This document shows, in pieces, positions 1 to 12,169 of a stretch of 64,000 nt of DNA. Positions within the stretch are counted from its first letter, which is position 1. Every line of letters starts with the position of its first letter. Source of the DNA: Pseudomonas sp. M47T1 (GTDB lineage Bacteria; Pseudomonadota; Gammaproteobacteria; Pseudomonadales; Pseudomonadaceae); NCBI RefSeq assembly GCF_000263855.1, contig NZ_AJWX01000009.1:118864-182863 (forward strand), written 5' to 3'. The notes below the pieces were generated by a model that saw nothing but the letters and a program-made list of their open reading frames with translations, was not told the DNA's origin and did no database searches. A program made the position numbers and the translations under genes.

Positions 1-1
1 T

Positions 2-1975
2 GCGCCGGCATCGGTGCTCGTCGATCGAGAGCAGGCGGCGGCGCTCCTTGGCATCAAGATCCCTGCCCGGCCTGGGTTTCACAGCCCAGTGCGGGTGGGC
101 CAGCGCATCGGTTACCCGCTCAGTGGCCGAGGGGCGACGCAAGCGTTTACCGACAAGCTGGTGTTTGAGGTGAGGTTGCTGTTCCCAACGCTCGATCTGG
201 TAGAGATTGAGCAACTGGTGCAGGACATGAACCTGGCCGAGGGCGGTGTGCGCAAATGGTTGAGCGAACGGCTGCAGGAGCAACAGGCGCAACGCAAGCG
301 CCTGGATCAATGGGTTGCCGCTGGGGACAAGCAGTACGGCCGGGGCACGGCCAATGCGCAGAACCGCCGCAGCGTGCGCGAGGCCATCAAGCACGCCTTG
401 CGACGGGTATCTGCCCGCGTCACAACCCATGACGGCCAGCGCATAGGTTTCGAGCTGGACTTGAGTGGCTTGCGCTTGGACGATCTCCCTGACTTGAGCG
501 CCGACTTCAGCCATGTGAAAAGCCTCAGGCTGAACCTCACCGACCTTGCGCAGGCCCCGGAAGCATTCCTCAGCAACTTCCACGCCTTGCGCCACTTGGA
601 CATGAGTAACAACCGCCTCACTGCGCTACCCGAGGCGCTTGCGCACATGAAGGGCCTGACACGGCTGCGCATGGCCAACAACCGTATCGTCTGGGGCCCT
701 GCCTGCGCACGGGTGCTGGAACAGCTGACCAGCCTGCGTGAGTTGCGCTTGAGCTTCAACCCGTTGGGCACTGCACCAGAGGTCGGGCACTTGCAGCACC
801 TGCACGGCATTGTGCTGAACCATGCGCAACTGCAGCATTACCCACAAAGCGTGTTGAGCCTGCCCGCGCTGGAAGTGCTGGACCTGCGCAACAATGCCAT
901 CGTGGCGCTGCCCGCTGCCGTGCTGGAGCCTGGGGGAGACAACGCGGCGATTGTCGAACGCATCAACCGTGATACCCACCTTGAAGGCAACCCATTGTCG
1001 GCCGAGACGCTGGCGGCACTGCGCACACATCGCAGGGTGTATGGCAACGCCTTTGGCGTTGGCCCGTTGCTTGACGGTGTGGTGAGTACGCCGGGCAGCG
1101 AAGGGGCCGTACGCTGGTTGCAGCAACTGGCTGCGGGCCGTCGTGACGGCCTGCTGGTGAGCTGGAACGCCTTGCAGGCTGAGCCTGGTTCGCAGGCGTT
1201 TTTCGACGTGATTGAGCAACTGCGCAATGCTCGCGACTTTCAAACGGCGGCCGCCTATCCTGAACTGCGCGAGCGTGTGTGGAACATGGTCGAGGCCGCA
1301 TCTGAGCACAGTCAACTGCGCGAGGAGTTGTTCGACGCGGCCGCCCACGACATGACCTGTTCGGACGGGGCAACGTTGATGTTCAGCCAATTGCAGGTGC
1401 GTACCCTGGTATTCCAGGCGTCCGGGGCCGCGGCGGGCCCGGCGCGACAAGCATCGCTGCTGGCGTTGGCGAAAGGCCTTTTCCGCCTGGACGAGGTGGA
1501 GAAGGCGGCCTTTGCCAACGTCGCCTCGCGGCCTGCTGGCGTCGACATTGCCGAAGTGCAGCTGATCTATCGAACCCGCCTGGCCACTGTGTTGGAGTTG
1601 CCCGGGCAACCCCGTGGCATGCGCTTTGCGCCAACCGCCGGTGTCAGCGAGCAACGCCTGAAGGCCACGGAGCAAACGATTCTGGCCATGGAGGGCAGCC
1701 AGGCCATGATCGAATCGGTGGCCAGCCGTGATTTCTGGATCAACCACCTGCGCCAGGACCCCGCCAACCGGGCACGGTTCGACGCTCACGACGCCACTTA
1801 CTACAACCTGCTCGCCGCCTTGGAGGCCGATGGCGCCAGCGGTGCGTTCAACAGTGCCGCCTATGCGCGCAAGCTTGAGCAGTTGACCACCCGGCGCAGG
1901 GCCGCCGAACGGCGGTTGGTGATGGCATTGACCCAGGCGGTGTTCCGCGCCGAGGTGGAGGTGACCGAACTCTGA
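2..1975 (+). CDS. LRR and NEL-type E3 ubiquitin ligase-like protein (5' partial)
   Basis: The reading frame is open to the left edge, so the N-terminus lies outside the window; a GTG at 14 is only the first internal start. Residues (counted from 14) about 150-305 carry leucine-rich repeats with regular LxxLxLxxNxLxxLP spacing. About 345-640 match the C-terminal NEL (novel E3 ligase) domain of the IpaH/SlrP type, including a TCSDG motif whose Cys449 sits where the family has its ubiquitin-accepting cysteine. Family knowledge: such proteins are secreted effectors that ubiquitinate eukaryotic host proteins; many plant- and soil-associated pseudomonads carry long versions with an additional N-terminal region. 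Activity here is inferred. It is convergent with nuoN and shares the hairpin at 1989-2010. Alternative: a degenerate or non-secreted relative. Confidence 0.8.
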   Translation, partial: APASVLVDREQAAALLGIKIPARPGFHSPVRVGQRIGYPLSGRGATQAFTDKLVFEVRLLFPTLDLVEIEQLVQDMNLAEGGVRKWLSERLQEQQAQRKRLDQWVAAGDKQYGRGTANAQNRRSVREAIKHALRRVSARVTTHDGQRIGFELDLSGLRLDDLPDLSADFSHVKSLRLNLTDLAQAPEAFLSNFHALRHLDMSNNRLTALPEALAHMKGLTRLRMANNRIVWGPACARVLEQLTSLRELRLSFNPLGTAPEVGHLQHLHGIVLNHAQLQHYPQSVLSLPALEVLDLRNNAIVALPAAVLEPGGDNAAIVERINRDTHLEGNPLSAETLAALRTHRRVYGNAFGVGPLLDGVVSTPGSEGAVRWLQQLAAGRRDGLLVSWNALQAEPGSQAFFDVIEQLRNARDFQTAAAYPELRERVWNMVEAASEHSQLREELFDAAAHDMTCSDGATLMFSQLQVRTLVFQASGAAAGPARQASLLALAKGLFRLDEVEKAAFANVASRPAGVDIAEVQLIYRTRLATVLELPGQPRGMRFAPTAGVSEQRLKATEQTILAMEGSQAMIESVASRDFWINHLRQDPANRARFDAHDATYYNLLAALEADGASGAFNSAAYARKLEQLTTRRRAAERRLVMALTQAVFRAEVEVTEL

Positions 1976-1980
1976 GGCAG

Positions 1981-2012
1981 AAAACAAAACACCCCGCCGA
2001 GGCGGGGTGTCT
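1981..2012 (-). terminator. Terminator of the nuo operon
   Basis: A perfect 10-bp inverted repeat (ACACCCCGCC at 1989-1998, GGCGGGGTGT at 2001-2010) is followed on the minus strand by TTTTGTTTT. It lies 20 nt after the nuoN stop and probably also ends the convergent plus-strand gene. Confidence 0.85.
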
Positions 2013-2029
2013 TGTGGTTCACGCGGCAA

Positions 2030-3499
2030 TCAACCGATCAGTTGAAAGCCGGCGTGTTGCACCAGGTCCAGCAACGGCTGCGGGTACACGCCCAGGGCGA
2101 ACGCCAGGATGGCGATGGCCAGCAGCATCACGCCGCCGGTGCGCTGTTCCCAGTTGAACGGCGCATCGTGACGACGCAGGGTTGGCTCGATCAGGTACAG
2201 GGTGACCATTACGCGCAGGTAGTAGAACACGCCGATGGCGCTGCCGATCACCAGGGCGCCGGTCAGCCACCACAGTTGCGACTGCACGCCGGTGGCGATG
2301 ATGTAGAACTTGCCGATGAAGCCCGCCGTCAGCGGGATACCGGCCAGCGACAGCATCATCACGGTCAGTACTGCGGTGAGGTACGGACGGCGCCAGAACA
2401 GGCCACGGTATTCGTACAGGGCGTCGGCGTCGCGGCCGTTGTAGGGCGACGACATCAGGGTGATCACACCAAAGGCACCTAGGCTGGTGATCACGTAGGT
2501 CACCAGGTACACGCCGATGGCTTCCAGCGCCAGGCCCTTGCTGGCCACCAGGGCGATCAGCAGGTAACCGAAGTGGGCGATGGAGCTGAAACCCAGCAGG
2601 CGCTTGAGGTTGGTCTGGGTCACTGCCAACAGGTTGCCAATCAGTATCGACGCCACCGCAATCACTTCCAGCACGGTGGTCAGCACGCCGCTGCTGGCCG
2701 CAGGGGAGAGCTGGAACAGACGCACCACCACCGCAAACACCGCCACCTTGCTGGCCGTGGCCAGGAAGGCCGCCACCGGCGCCGGGGCGCCTTCGTAGAC
2801 GTCCGGGGTCCACAGGTGGAAAGGCACCAGCGACAGTTTGAACGCCAGGCCCACGAACATCATGCCCAGGCCCAGCGAGGCCAGGCTGCTCGGCTTGCCG
2901 GTGGCGGCCAGGGCGCGGCCGATTTCAGCGAACTGCAAGCTACCGGCATCGGCGTACAGCAAGGCCATGCCGAACAGCAGGAAGGCGGAACCGGCGGCCG
3001 ACAGCACCATGTACTTGATGCCGGCTTCCAGCGACCGCTTGTTGAAGAACGCGTAGGCGATCAGCCCGTAGGTGGGTACCGACAGCAGTTCCAGGCCAAT
3101 GAACAGGCTCGACAGATGCTGCGCAGCCACCAGGACCATGCCGCCGGCGGCGGCCATCAGGATCAGCAGGTACAGCTCTTCGCGGTTGCCCGGGTAGCCC
3201 GAGCCGCCGTCACCCAGGTAGGCGTGAGCCAAGGTCACGCAGGCCAGCGTGGCCACCAGGATCAAGGCAATGTACAGGCAGGCGAAGTGGTCGATCTGCA
3301 ACAGGGAGGTGACGCTGATGGGCGACACCTTGAGGGCCGGCAACACCGACAGCAGGGCAATGTTAAGCCCGGCTACCGACAGCAGGAAGGTTTGCGAGTG
3401 ATTGCGCCGCCAGGCGATCGCCAGCATCACCACCACAACGGTGAGGCTGGTGATCAGCAGCGGTGCAAGCGCGATAAAGTGTTGAAGGGTCAGGTCCAT
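2030..3499 (-). CDS. nuoN: NADH-quinone oxidoreductase subunit N
   Basis: This is an antiporter-like proton-translocating membrane subunit of respiratory complex I. The chosen start gives 489 aa beginning [11 protein letters not shown], the normal NuoN length; the frame stays open further upstream into nuoM but that extension is not hydrophobic and is not NuoN-like. The protein is almost entirely transmembrane segments and carries the lysine-bearing [17 protein letters not shown] stretch typical of the NuoL/M/N family. It is the last gene of the operon, 7 nt after nuoM, with a strong terminator downstream. Confidence 0.96.
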   Translation of the reverse strand: MDLTLQHFIALAPLLITSLTVVVVMLAIAWRRNHSQTFLLSVAGLNIALLSVLPALKVSPISVTSLLQIDHFACLYIALILVATLACVTLAHAYLGDGGSGYPGNREELYLLILMAAAGGMVLVAAQHLSSLFIGLELLSVPTYGLIAYAFFNKRSLEAGIKYMVLSAAGSAFLLFGMALLYADAGSLQFAEIGRALAATGKPSSLASLGLGMMFVGLAFKLSLVPFHLWTPDVYEGAPAPVAAFLATASKVAVFAVVVRLFQLSPAASSGVLTTVLEVIAVASILIGNLLAVTQTNLKRLLGFSSIAHFGYLLIALVASKGLALEAIGVYLVTYVITSLGAFGVITLMSSPYNGRDADALYEYRGLFWRRPYLTAVLTVMMLSLAGIPLTAGFIGKFYIIATGVQSQLWWLTGALVIGSAIGVFYYLRVMVTLYLIEPTLRRHDAPFNWEQRTGGVMLLAIAILAFALGVYPQPLLDLVQHAGFQLIG

Positions 3500-3506
3500 A
3501 GCGCTC

Positions 3507-5039
3507 TTACCGGGCCGAAGCGAGTTGAGTGAAAGCGGTGCCGAACCACTGCTGCACACCGGCCATGGTAGCGGCCGAGGTGTCCAGGAAGGGTTGCGGG
3601 TAGACGCCAAGCAGGATGATCAGGACCGCCAGGCCCAGCACCATGATCAGTTCGCGGTTGTCCATGCCGGCCAGTACCGCGTCGGACTTGGACGGGCCGA
3701 AGTAGGCACGGTGGATCATGATCAGCGAGTACACCGAACCGAACACCAGGCCTGAGGTGGCGATGATGATCACCACCGGCGCCACGGGGAAGCTGCCCAG
3801 CAGGATCAGGAACTCGCCGACGAAGTTGCCGGTGCCTGGCAGGCCCAGGGAGGCGGCTGCGAAGAACAGGCTGATGGCTGGCAGGTAGGCGATGCGCGAC
3901 CACAGGCCGCCCATCTCGCGCATGTCACGGGTGTGCAGGCGCTCGTACAACTGGCCGCTGAGGATAAACAGGGCCGCCGCCGACAGGCCGTGGGCCAGCA
4001 TCTGGATCACCGCGCCTTGCAGCGCCTGTTGCGAACCTGAGTAGATGCCGATTAGCACAAAGCCCATGTGCGAGACGCTGGAGAACGCGATCAGGCGCTT
4101 GATGTCGGTCTGCGCGAAGGCCAGGAAGGCGCCGTAGAAGATACCCACCAGGCCCAGGGTCATGGCAATCGGCGCGAACTCGGCCGAGGCATGGGGAAAC
4201 AGTGGCAGGGCGAAACGCAGCAGGCCATAGGCCGCCGTCTTCAACAGGATACCGGCCAGGTCCACGGAACCGGCGGTTGGCGCCTGGGCGTGGGCGTCGG
4301 GCAGCCAGGAGTGGAATGGCACCACCGGCAGCTTCACCGCGAAGGCGATGAAGAAGCCCAGCATCAGGATGTATTCAACCCCGTGCGGCAGCTTGGCTTT
4401 GAGCAGGTCGGCGTAGTTGAAGGTCAGCACGCCGGTGTTGTTGTAGTTGAACAACACCAGGCCCAGGATCGCCACCAGCATGATCAGGCCGCTGGCCTGG
4501 GTGAAGATGAAGAACTTGGTCGCCGCGTAGATCCGGGTCTTCTTGCCGTCTGCCGAGCTGTGACCCCAGAGCGCGATGAGGAAGTACATCGGCACCAGCA
4601 TCATTTCCCAGAAGAAGAAGAACAGGAACAGGTCCAGGGACAGGAACACCCCGACCACGCCGCCCAGGATCCACATCAGGTTGAGGTGGAAGAAGCCGAC
4701 GTGGCGCTGGATCTCTTTCCAGGAACACAGTACCGAGAGCACACCGAGCAGGCCGGTGAGCAAGATCATCAGCAAACTCAGGCCGTCCAGGCCCAGGTGC
4801 ACGCTGATGCCGAAGCGCTCGATCCACTGGACCTTGAACTCGTAGGCCCACACCGGGGTGGAACCCGGGGCAGGGGACAGGTGGTAGTCGCCGTGGGCCC
4901 ACAGCCAAAGGCCGATGGCAAGTTCCAGGGACATGGTCAGCAACGCGATCCAGCGTGGCAGGGTGGCGCCGTGACGCTCACCCAGCCAGCACAGAAGGCC
5001 GCCGATAAAGGGGATCAGGATCAGCCAGGGCAAAATCAT
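3507..5039 (-). CDS. nuoM: NADH-quinone oxidoreductase subunit M
   Basis: Antiporter-like membrane subunit of complex I, 510 aa, of usual length. The sequence shows about 14 hydrophobic segments, the conserved [19 protein letters not shown] loop and the conserved Glu in [13 protein letters not shown], both typical of NuoM. The start MILPWLIL is 40 nt after the nuoL stop. It acts in the inner membrane arm, coupling quinone reduction to proton pumping. Confidence 0.97.
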   Translation of the reverse strand: MILPWLILIPFIGGLLCWLGERHGATLPRWIALLTMSLELAIGLWLWAHGDYHLSPAPGSTPVWAYEFKVQWIERFGISVHLGLDGLSLLMILLTGLLGVLSVLCSWKEIQRHVGFFHLNLMWILGGVVGVFLSLDLFLFFFFWEMMLVPMYFLIALWGHSSADGKKTRIYAATKFFIFTQASGLIMLVAILGLVLFNYNNTGVLTFNYADLLKAKLPHGVEYILMLGFFIAFAVKLPVVPFHSWLPDAHAQAPTAGSVDLAGILLKTAAYGLLRFALPLFPHASAEFAPIAMTLGLVGIFYGAFLAFAQTDIKRLIAFSSVSHMGFVLIGIYSGSQQALQGAVIQMLAHGLSAAALFILSGQLYERLHTRDMREMGGLWSRIAYLPAISLFFAAASLGLPGTGNFVGEFLILLGSFPVAPVVIIIATSGLVFGSVYSLIMIHRAYFGPSKSDAVLAGMDNRELIMVLGLAVLIILLGVYPQPFLDTSAATMAGVQQWFGTAFTQLASAR

Positions 5040-5079
5040 GACGGGCTCAATTCCTTTCGCAAAGTCGCAAGGTTCATAG

Positions 5080-6929
<1,850 letters not shown>

Positions 6930-6933
<4 letters not shown>

Positions 6934-7238
6934 CCGCGCATCTCACTGGCAGCGTCGATATCAAGCGTGTGGAAGCGGCGGTACAGCTGCAGCAGAATCG
7001 CCAGGCCAATGCTGGCCTCGGCGGCTGCCAGGGTGATGACCAGGATGAACATGATCTGTCCATCCGGCTGCGCCCAGCGTGCACCGGCCACGACGAAGGC
7101 CAGCGCAGTGGCGTTCATCATGATTTCCAGGCTCATCAATACGAAGAGAATGTTGCGGCGTACCAGCACGCCCATCAGGCCCAGGCAGAACAGCACACCG
7201 GCGACTGCGAGACCATGTTCCAGGGGAATCGATGACAT
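6930..7238 (-). CDS. nuoK: NADH-quinone oxidoreductase subunit K
   Basis: A 102-aa protein with three TM helices, normal for NuoK. Two membrane-embedded glutamates that are conserved in the family and implicated in proton transfer are visible, in MSLEIMMNA and [10 protein letters not shown]. It overlaps nuoL by 4 nt and lies 3 nt after nuoJ. Confidence 0.97.
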
Positions 7239-7241
7239 GAG

Positions 7242-7742
7242 TTACTCCTTCGCCTCGTTGCGGCCCAGGTGGAAGGCGGTGACCACGGCTGCCAGCAGCA
7301 GCATGGAGGCCAGTTCGACCACCAGCAGGTAAGGGCCGAACAGGCTCACGCCCACGGCCTTGGCGTCCACGGTGTGCAGGCCGATGGCCGCGCCTGAAGG
7401 CTCGCTGAACAACACATACAACAGTTCGAACAGCAGCATGCCGGCCAGGAAGATAGGGCCGGCCCAGATGCCCGGCTTGAACCAGCCGCGCTCTTGCAGC
7501 ACCGAGGCCGGGCCCAGGTTGAGCATCATCACCACGAACACGAACAGCACCATGATGGCGCCGGCGTAGACGATCACTTCCAGCACCCCGGCGAACGGCG
7601 CGCCGAGGCTGAAGAAGGTCATGGACACGGCGATCAGCGAAATGATCAGGTAAAGCAGCGCGTGCACGGGGTTGGTATTGGTGATCACCCTGAAGGTGGA
7701 CACCACGGCAACTCCGGCTGCGAAATAGAAAGCGAATTCCAT
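7242..7742 (-). CDS. nuoJ: NADH-quinone oxidoreductase subunit J
   Basis: A 166-aa membrane subunit of complex I with five predicted hydrophobic helices. The VYAGAIMVLFVFVVMML segment is the hallmark third helix of the NuoJ/ND6 family (its pi-bulge region). It sits between nuoI and nuoK with short spacers of 9 and 3 nt. Confidence 0.97.
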   Translation of the reverse strand: MEFAFYFAAGVAVVSTFRVITNTNPVHALLYLIISLIAVSMTFFSLGAPFAGVLEVIVYAGAIMVLFVFVVMMLNLGPASVLQERGWFKPGIWAGPIFLAGMLLFELLYVLFSEPSGAAIGLHTVDAKAVGVSLFGPYLLVVELASMLLLAAVVTAFHLGRNEAKE

Positions 7743-7751
7743 CTTTCTTCC

Positions 7752-8300
7752 TTAAGGGAGCAAGCTCTTCACGTTGATCGGCTCGGCTTCGTTTTGCGCG
7801 GCGCCTTTCGGCTTGCCGGCAACGGCCATCCCTGCAACGCGATAGAAGTTGTAATCAGGGTTCTTGCCGGGGCCGGAGATCAGCAGATCTTCTTTCTCGT
7901 ACACCAGGTCCTGACGTTTGAACTCGGCCATTTCGAAATCCGGGGTCAGCTGGATCGCGGTGGTCGGGCAGGCTTCCTCGCAGAGGCCGCAGAATATGCA
8001 GCGCGAGAAGTTGATGCGGAAGAAGTCCGGGTACCAGCGACCGTCTTCGGTTTCGGCTTTCTGCAGCGAGATGCAGCCTACCGGGCACGCCACGGCGCAC
8101 AGGTTGCAGGCCACGCAGCGTTCTTCGCCATCGGGGTCGCGGGTCAGCACGATGCGGCCGCGGTAGCGCGGCGGCAGGTACACGGCTTCTTCGGGGTATT
8201 GCAGGGTGTCACGCTTGCGGAAGCCATGGCCGAAAACCATCACCAGGCTGCGCAGCTGGGTACCAGTACCCTTAATGACGTCACCAATATATTTGAACAT
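7752..8300 (-). CDS. nuoI: NADH-quinone oxidoreductase subunit I (2x[4Fe-4S])
   Basis: Ferredoxin-like peripheral subunit, 182 aa, carrying electrons from the NuoG side to NuoB. Two complete CxxCxxCxxxCP motifs are visible: Cys62/65/68/72 and Cys101/104/107/111, the ligands of clusters N6a and N6b. It lies 11 nt after nuoH in the operon. Confidence 0.97.
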   Translation of the reverse strand: MFKYIGDVIKGTGTQLRSLVMVFGHGFRKRDTLQYPEEAVYLPPRYRGRIVLTRDPDGEERCVACNLCAVACPVGCISLQKAETEDGRWYPDFFRINFSRCIFCGLCEEACPTTAIQLTPDFEMAEFKRQDLVYEKEDLLISGPGKNPDYNFYRVAGMAVAGKPKGAAQNEAEPINVKSLLP

Positions 8301-8311
8301 GGGTCAAATCC

Positions 8312-9319
8312 TCACTGGGCCGCAACAGCTGGCGTGTTCAACAACACGATCGCAGCGGTCACCAGCAAATTGATCAGGGTCAGCGGCAAGCAGAATTTCC
8401 AGCTGAAATCCATCACCTGGTCATACCGTGGGCGCGGGATAGAGGCGCGCAGCAGGATGAAGAGCATGATGAAGAACGCGGTCTTCAGGGCAAACCACAG
8501 GAACGACAGTTGCGGCAGGATGTTGAACGGGCCATGCCAGCCACCGAAGAACAGGGTTACCAGCAGCGCCGAGATCATGATGATGCCGATGTACTCGCCC
8601 ACGAAGAACATGCCCCATTTCATGCCGGCGTATTCAATGTGGTAGCCGTCGGCCAGTTCCTGTTCCGCTTCTGGCTGGTCGAAGGGGTGACGGTGAGTCA
8701 CGGCCACGCCGGCGACGAAGAAGGTGCAGAAGCCGAAGAACTGCGGAATGATGAACCACAGGTGCTGGGACTGGTATTCAACGATGTCGCGCATGTTGAA
8801 CGAGCCCACCTGCACCACGATGCCCATCAGCGCCAGGCCCATGAACACTTCGTACGACACGGTCTGCGCCGACGCCCGCAGGCTGCCCAGCAGGGCGTAC
8901 TTGTTGTTCGACGACCAGCCGGCGAACAGCACCGCATACACCGACAGGCCGGCCATGGCAAAGAAGAACAGCAGGCCGATGTTAAGGTCGGCGATGCCCC
9001 AGGTCGGGGTGATCGGGATGATCGCGAAGGCGATCAGCAAGGCACTCATGGCCACCACAGGCGCCAGGGTAAAGATCACCCGGTCGACGAAAGGCGGGTT
9101 CCAGTCTTCCTTGAAAAACATCTTCAGCATGTCGGCGGCGATCTGGAACATGCCGAACGGGCCGACACGGTTCGGACCGTAGCGGTCCTGCCACCAGCCC
9201 AGCAGGCGACGTTCCACGAAGCTGAGCAACGCGCCGCACACCACCACGGCCAGCATGATCACCAAGGCCTTCACGACAGCAATGATGATGTCGATCACTT
9301 CAGGGGTGAACCAGGTCAT
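8312..9319 (-). CDS. nuoH: NADH-quinone oxidoreductase subunit H
   Basis: A 335-aa membrane subunit that forms much of the quinone-binding site. Typical features are [18 protein letters not shown] near the N-terminus and the acidic [19 protein letters not shown] loop facing the quinone cavity. Its start codon overlaps the end of nuoG by 4 nt. Confidence 0.97.
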   Translation of the reverse strand: MTWFTPEVIDIIIAVVKALVIMLAVVVCGALLSFVERRLLGWWQDRYGPNRVGPFGMFQIAADMLKMFFKEDWNPPFVDRVIFTLAPVVAMSALLIAFAIIPITPTWGIADLNIGLLFFFAMAGLSVYAVLFAGWSSNNKYALLGSLRASAQTVSYEVFMGLALMGIVVQVGSFNMRDIVEYQSQHLWFIIPQFFGFCTFFVAGVAVTHRHPFDQPEAEQELADGYHIEYAGMKWGMFFVGEYIGIIMISALLVTLFFGGWHGPFNILPQLSFLWFALKTAFFIMLFILLRASIPRPRYDQVMDFSWKFCLPLTLINLLVTAAIVLLNTPAVAAQ

Positions 9320-12027
9320 TGTGCTGCCTCCTGCAGGCCGTCAACGGTGGCGCCAGCGAAAGCGGGCGGAATGCCGGCCAGGCCGGCGGGCAGGGCAACC
9401 AGGCCCGCACCCAGTTCATCGTTGATGCGCAGCGGCAGGCGCAGGGCCACGCCGGCCACGTTCAGGCTCAGCAGCGCGCCGTCGTTGACGCCCAGGCGGT
9501 CGGCTTCCGACTTGGCCACGCTGACGTAGGCGGCCGGGATGCGCTCCTGTACGGGAGCGGCACGCGAGGAGTTTTCCTCGGAGCCGAACAGGTGGTGCAC
9601 AGGCACGGCGGTCCAGGTGCCACGGGCCGGGGCGAAGGCGCCCGGGATGGCGCTGAACCAGTTCAGGCTGTCACCCTGGGTTTCGATCAGGCGGGTGCCC
9701 GGGTCGCCTGCGCGCAGGTGACCGCCCACTTCGTCCTGGAACTTGTTCCAGGCCTGTGGCGAGTTCCAGCCCGGCGACCAGGCGAACGGCACCTGTTGGC
9801 GCGGTTCGACGGAGCCCGAGTAACCTTCCATGGAGAAGGCAAACGCGGTGTCCTTGTCCTGGGAAGTACGTGGCTCGTGCACGCTGATGTTGGCGCGCAT
9901 GGCGGTACGGCCGCTGTAACGCAGCGGTTCACGGGCAAGCTTGAGGCCTTTGACGCGGAAGGTTGCCGACGGCGCGGCGTCAACGATGCGCGCCAGGGCC
10001 GGCTTGCTGTTGGCCACGGCCTGGGTCACCTGGTCCAGCTGAGTGTAATCGACCTGTCGGTCCAAAAGCGTGCTGCGCAGGGCATGCAACCAGCGCCAGC
10101 CTTCGTGGATGATGTTGCTGGCCTCAAGGTAGGCCGGGTCGAACACCTGGAAGAAGCGCTGGGCGCGGCCTTCCTGGCTGACCAGGGTGCCGTCGCCTTC
10201 GGCGAAGCTGGCCGCTGGCAGTACCAGGTGGGCGCGCTCGGCGGTGGCGGTCATCTGGTGGTCGGCGACGATCACCACCTTGGCGGCGGCCAGGGCCGCA
10301 TCGACCTTGGCGGCTGGCAGGCGGGTGTACAGGTCGTTTTCCAGGATCACCAGGGCGTCGGCGCGGCCGTCGATCACCGCGTCCAGGGCCGCGTCCACCG
10401 ATTCGCCACCGAGCATGGCCAGGCCCAGGCTGTTGGCCTCGGGCACGATCAGGCTCAGGGAGCCTTGCTTGCCGGCCAGGGCCAGGGCCTTGGCGATGTT
10501 GCCGGCGGCTTCGATCAGGGCGTTGCTGCCCAGCGAGGTGCCGGACACGATCAGCGGGCGCTTGGCCTTGAGCAAGGCGTCGGCGATGCGCTGGGCCAGC
10601 TCCAGGGCTTCGGCGTCCAGCCCGACAACGGCCGGGGCGCTGGCGTCCAGGGCGTGAGCCACGGCAAAGCCGATGCGCGCCAGGTCTTCAGGCGCTGCGT
10701 GCACGCACTCTTGGGCCACGTCATCGAGCTTGGTGTCGGTGAGGCTGGCGATGAACAACGGGTGCAGCGCGTGCTGACCGATGTTCTTCACTGCGGCGTC
10801 CAGCCATGGCTGCACGCGCATGCCGTCGGCCATTTCCTCGGCCTTGCCCTTGACCGACTGGCGCAAGGCCAGGGCCATGCGTGCGGCGGTTTGGGTCAAG
10901 TCCTCGCCCAACACGAACACGGCGTCGTGGTCTTCCACGTCGCGCAGGCTCGGGATTGGCAGTGGGCTGTTTTTCAGCACGTCCAGCACCCGGCGGATAC
11001 GGCCCAGCTCGGCGGCTTCGATACCGCTGTAGAAGTGCTCGCCACCCACCAATTCAAGGAGCGCGAAGTTGCTTTCCAGGCTGGCGCGCGGCGAACCGAT
11101 GCCGACGATGTTGCGCCCGCGCAGCAGTTCGGCGGCCTTGTCCAAGGCAGCGTCCAGGCCCAGCTTCTGCTGGCCCAGCAATGGCTGGCGAGGGCGGTCC
11201 TTGCGGTTCACGTAGCCGTAGCCGAAACGGCCGCGGTCACACAGGAAGTAGTGGTTCACCGAACCGTTGTAGCGGTTCTCTACGCGGCGCAGTTCGCCGT
11301 AGCGTTCGCCGGGGCTGATGTTGCAACCGCTGCTGCAACCGTGGCAGATGCTGGGGGCGAACTGCATGTCCCACTTGCGGTTGTAGCGCTCGGAGTGGGT
11401 CTTGTCGGTGAACACCCCGGTAGGGCAGACCTCGGTGAGGTTGCCCGAGAACTCGCTTTCCAGCACGCCGTCTTCAACGCGACCGAAGTACACGTTGTCG
11501 TGGGCGCCGTACACGCCCAGGTCAGTGCCGCCGGCGTAGTCCTTATAGAAACGTACGCAGCGGTAGCAGGCGATGCAGCGGTTCATCTCGTGTGCGATGA
11601 ACGGGCCCAGCTCCTGGTTCTGGTGCGTGCGCTTGGTGAAGCGGTAGCGACGCTCGTTGTGACCGGTCATCACGGTCATGTCCTGCAGGTGGCAGTGACC
11701 GCCTTCCTCGCACACGGGGCAGTCGTGCGGGTGGTTGGTCATCAGCCATTCGACGACGCTGGCGCGGAACGCCTTGGACTCTTCGTCTTCGATGGAGATC
11801 CAGGTGTTGTCGGTGGCTGGGGTCATGCACGACATGACGATGCGACCGCGGGTGTCGTTCTCGTCGGTGTATTGCTTCACCGCGCACTGGCGACAGGCAC
11901 CGACGCTACCGAGTGCGGGGTGCCAGCAGAAGTAAGGGATGTCGAGGCCAAGCGACAGACAGGCCTGTAACAGGTTGTCTGCGCCATCGACTTCGAGCGC
12001 TTTGCCGTCTACGTGGATAGTGGCCAT
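9316..12027 (-). CDS. nuoG: NADH-quinone oxidoreductase subunit G
   Basis: Large iron-sulfur subunit of the NADH-oxidising arm, 903 aa. The N-terminal [2Fe-2S] ligands ([15 protein letters not shown]) are followed by the His/Cys [4Fe-4S] motif around [11 protein letters not shown], the [10 protein letters not shown] motif, and a [12 protein letters not shown] extra cluster motif (N7-like) found in bacteria such as E. coli. The rest is molybdopterin-oxidoreductase-like without evident cofactor function. A 142-nt spacer separates it from nuoF, the longest inside the operon. Confidence 0.97.
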   Translation of the reverse strand: MATIHVDGKALEVDGADNLLQACLSLGLDIPYFCWHPALGSVGACRQCAVKQYTDENDTRGRIVMSCMTPATDNTWISIEDEESKAFRASVVEWLMTNHPHDCPVCEEGGHCHLQDMTVMTGHNERRYRFTKRTHQNQELGPFIAHEMNRCIACYRCVRFYKDYAGGTDLGVYGAHDNVYFGRVEDGVLESEFSGNLTEVCPTGVFTDKTHSERYNRKWDMQFAPSICHGCSSGCNISPGERYGELRRVENRYNGSVNHYFLCDRGRFGYGYVNRKDRPRQPLLGQQKLGLDAALDKAAELLRGRNIVGIGSPRASLESNFALLELVGGEHFYSGIEAAELGRIRRVLDVLKNSPLPIPSLRDVEDHDAVFVLGEDLTQTAARMALALRQSVKGKAEEMADGMRVQPWLDAAVKNIGQHALHPLFIASLTDTKLDDVAQECVHAAPEDLARIGFAVAHALDASAPAVVGLDAEALELAQRIADALLKAKRPLIVSGTSLGSNALIEAAGNIAKALALAGKQGSLSLIVPEANSLGLAMLGGESVDAALDAVIDGRADALVILENDLYTRLPAAKVDAALAAAKVVIVADHQMTATAERAHLVLPAASFAEGDGTLVSQEGRAQRFFQVFDPAYLEASNIIHEGWRWLHALRSTLLDRQVDYTQLDQVTQAVANSKPALARIVDAAPSATFRVKGLKLAREPLRYSGRTAMRANISVHEPRTSQDKDTAFAFSMEGYSGSVEPRQQVPFAWSPGWNSPQAWNKFQDEVGGHLRAGDPGTRLIETQGDSLNWFSAIPGAFAPARGTWTAVPVHHLFGSEENSSRAAPVQERIPAAYVSVAKSEADRLGVNDGALLSLNVAGVALRLPLRINDELGAGLVALPAGLAGIPPAFAGATVDGLQEAAQ

Positions 12028-12089
12028 GGTTCAAAGTTCTTCGTTGGCCCGCGTGGGCGGGCGTGGCTAATGGAAAGCTGTGTGCTGGC

Positions 12090-12160
12090 CGGACGCTCGT
12101 CACAGGCGGACCTGTGGCAGGGCAAGGGGCTAGCGGCCGGTGGCACGGACCACCGGCTGT
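12090..12160 (-). promoter_or_regulatory. Two hairpins in the nuoF-nuoG spacer
   Basis: The spacer holds two inverted repeats: CACAGG/CCTGTG (12101-12116) and GCCGGTGG/CCACCGGC (12136-12157). Neither is followed by a T-run on the minus strand, so they are not classic terminators. They could stabilise or process the mRNA between the two cistrons; function is inferred only. Confidence 0.4.
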
Positions 12161-12169
12161 TGAATCTTG

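Noticed and set aside
2012..3532. Plus-strand open frames over nuoN (2012-2482 and 2573-3532)
   Set aside because: Mirror frames rich in Gln/His/Gly without motifs; nuoN on the minus strand explains the region.
9319..11970. Long plus-strand open frame antisense to nuoG
   Set aside because: Composition is that of a mirror frame of a GC-rich gene (Gly/Gln/Val/His-rich, no domain), while the minus strand encodes complete NuoG.
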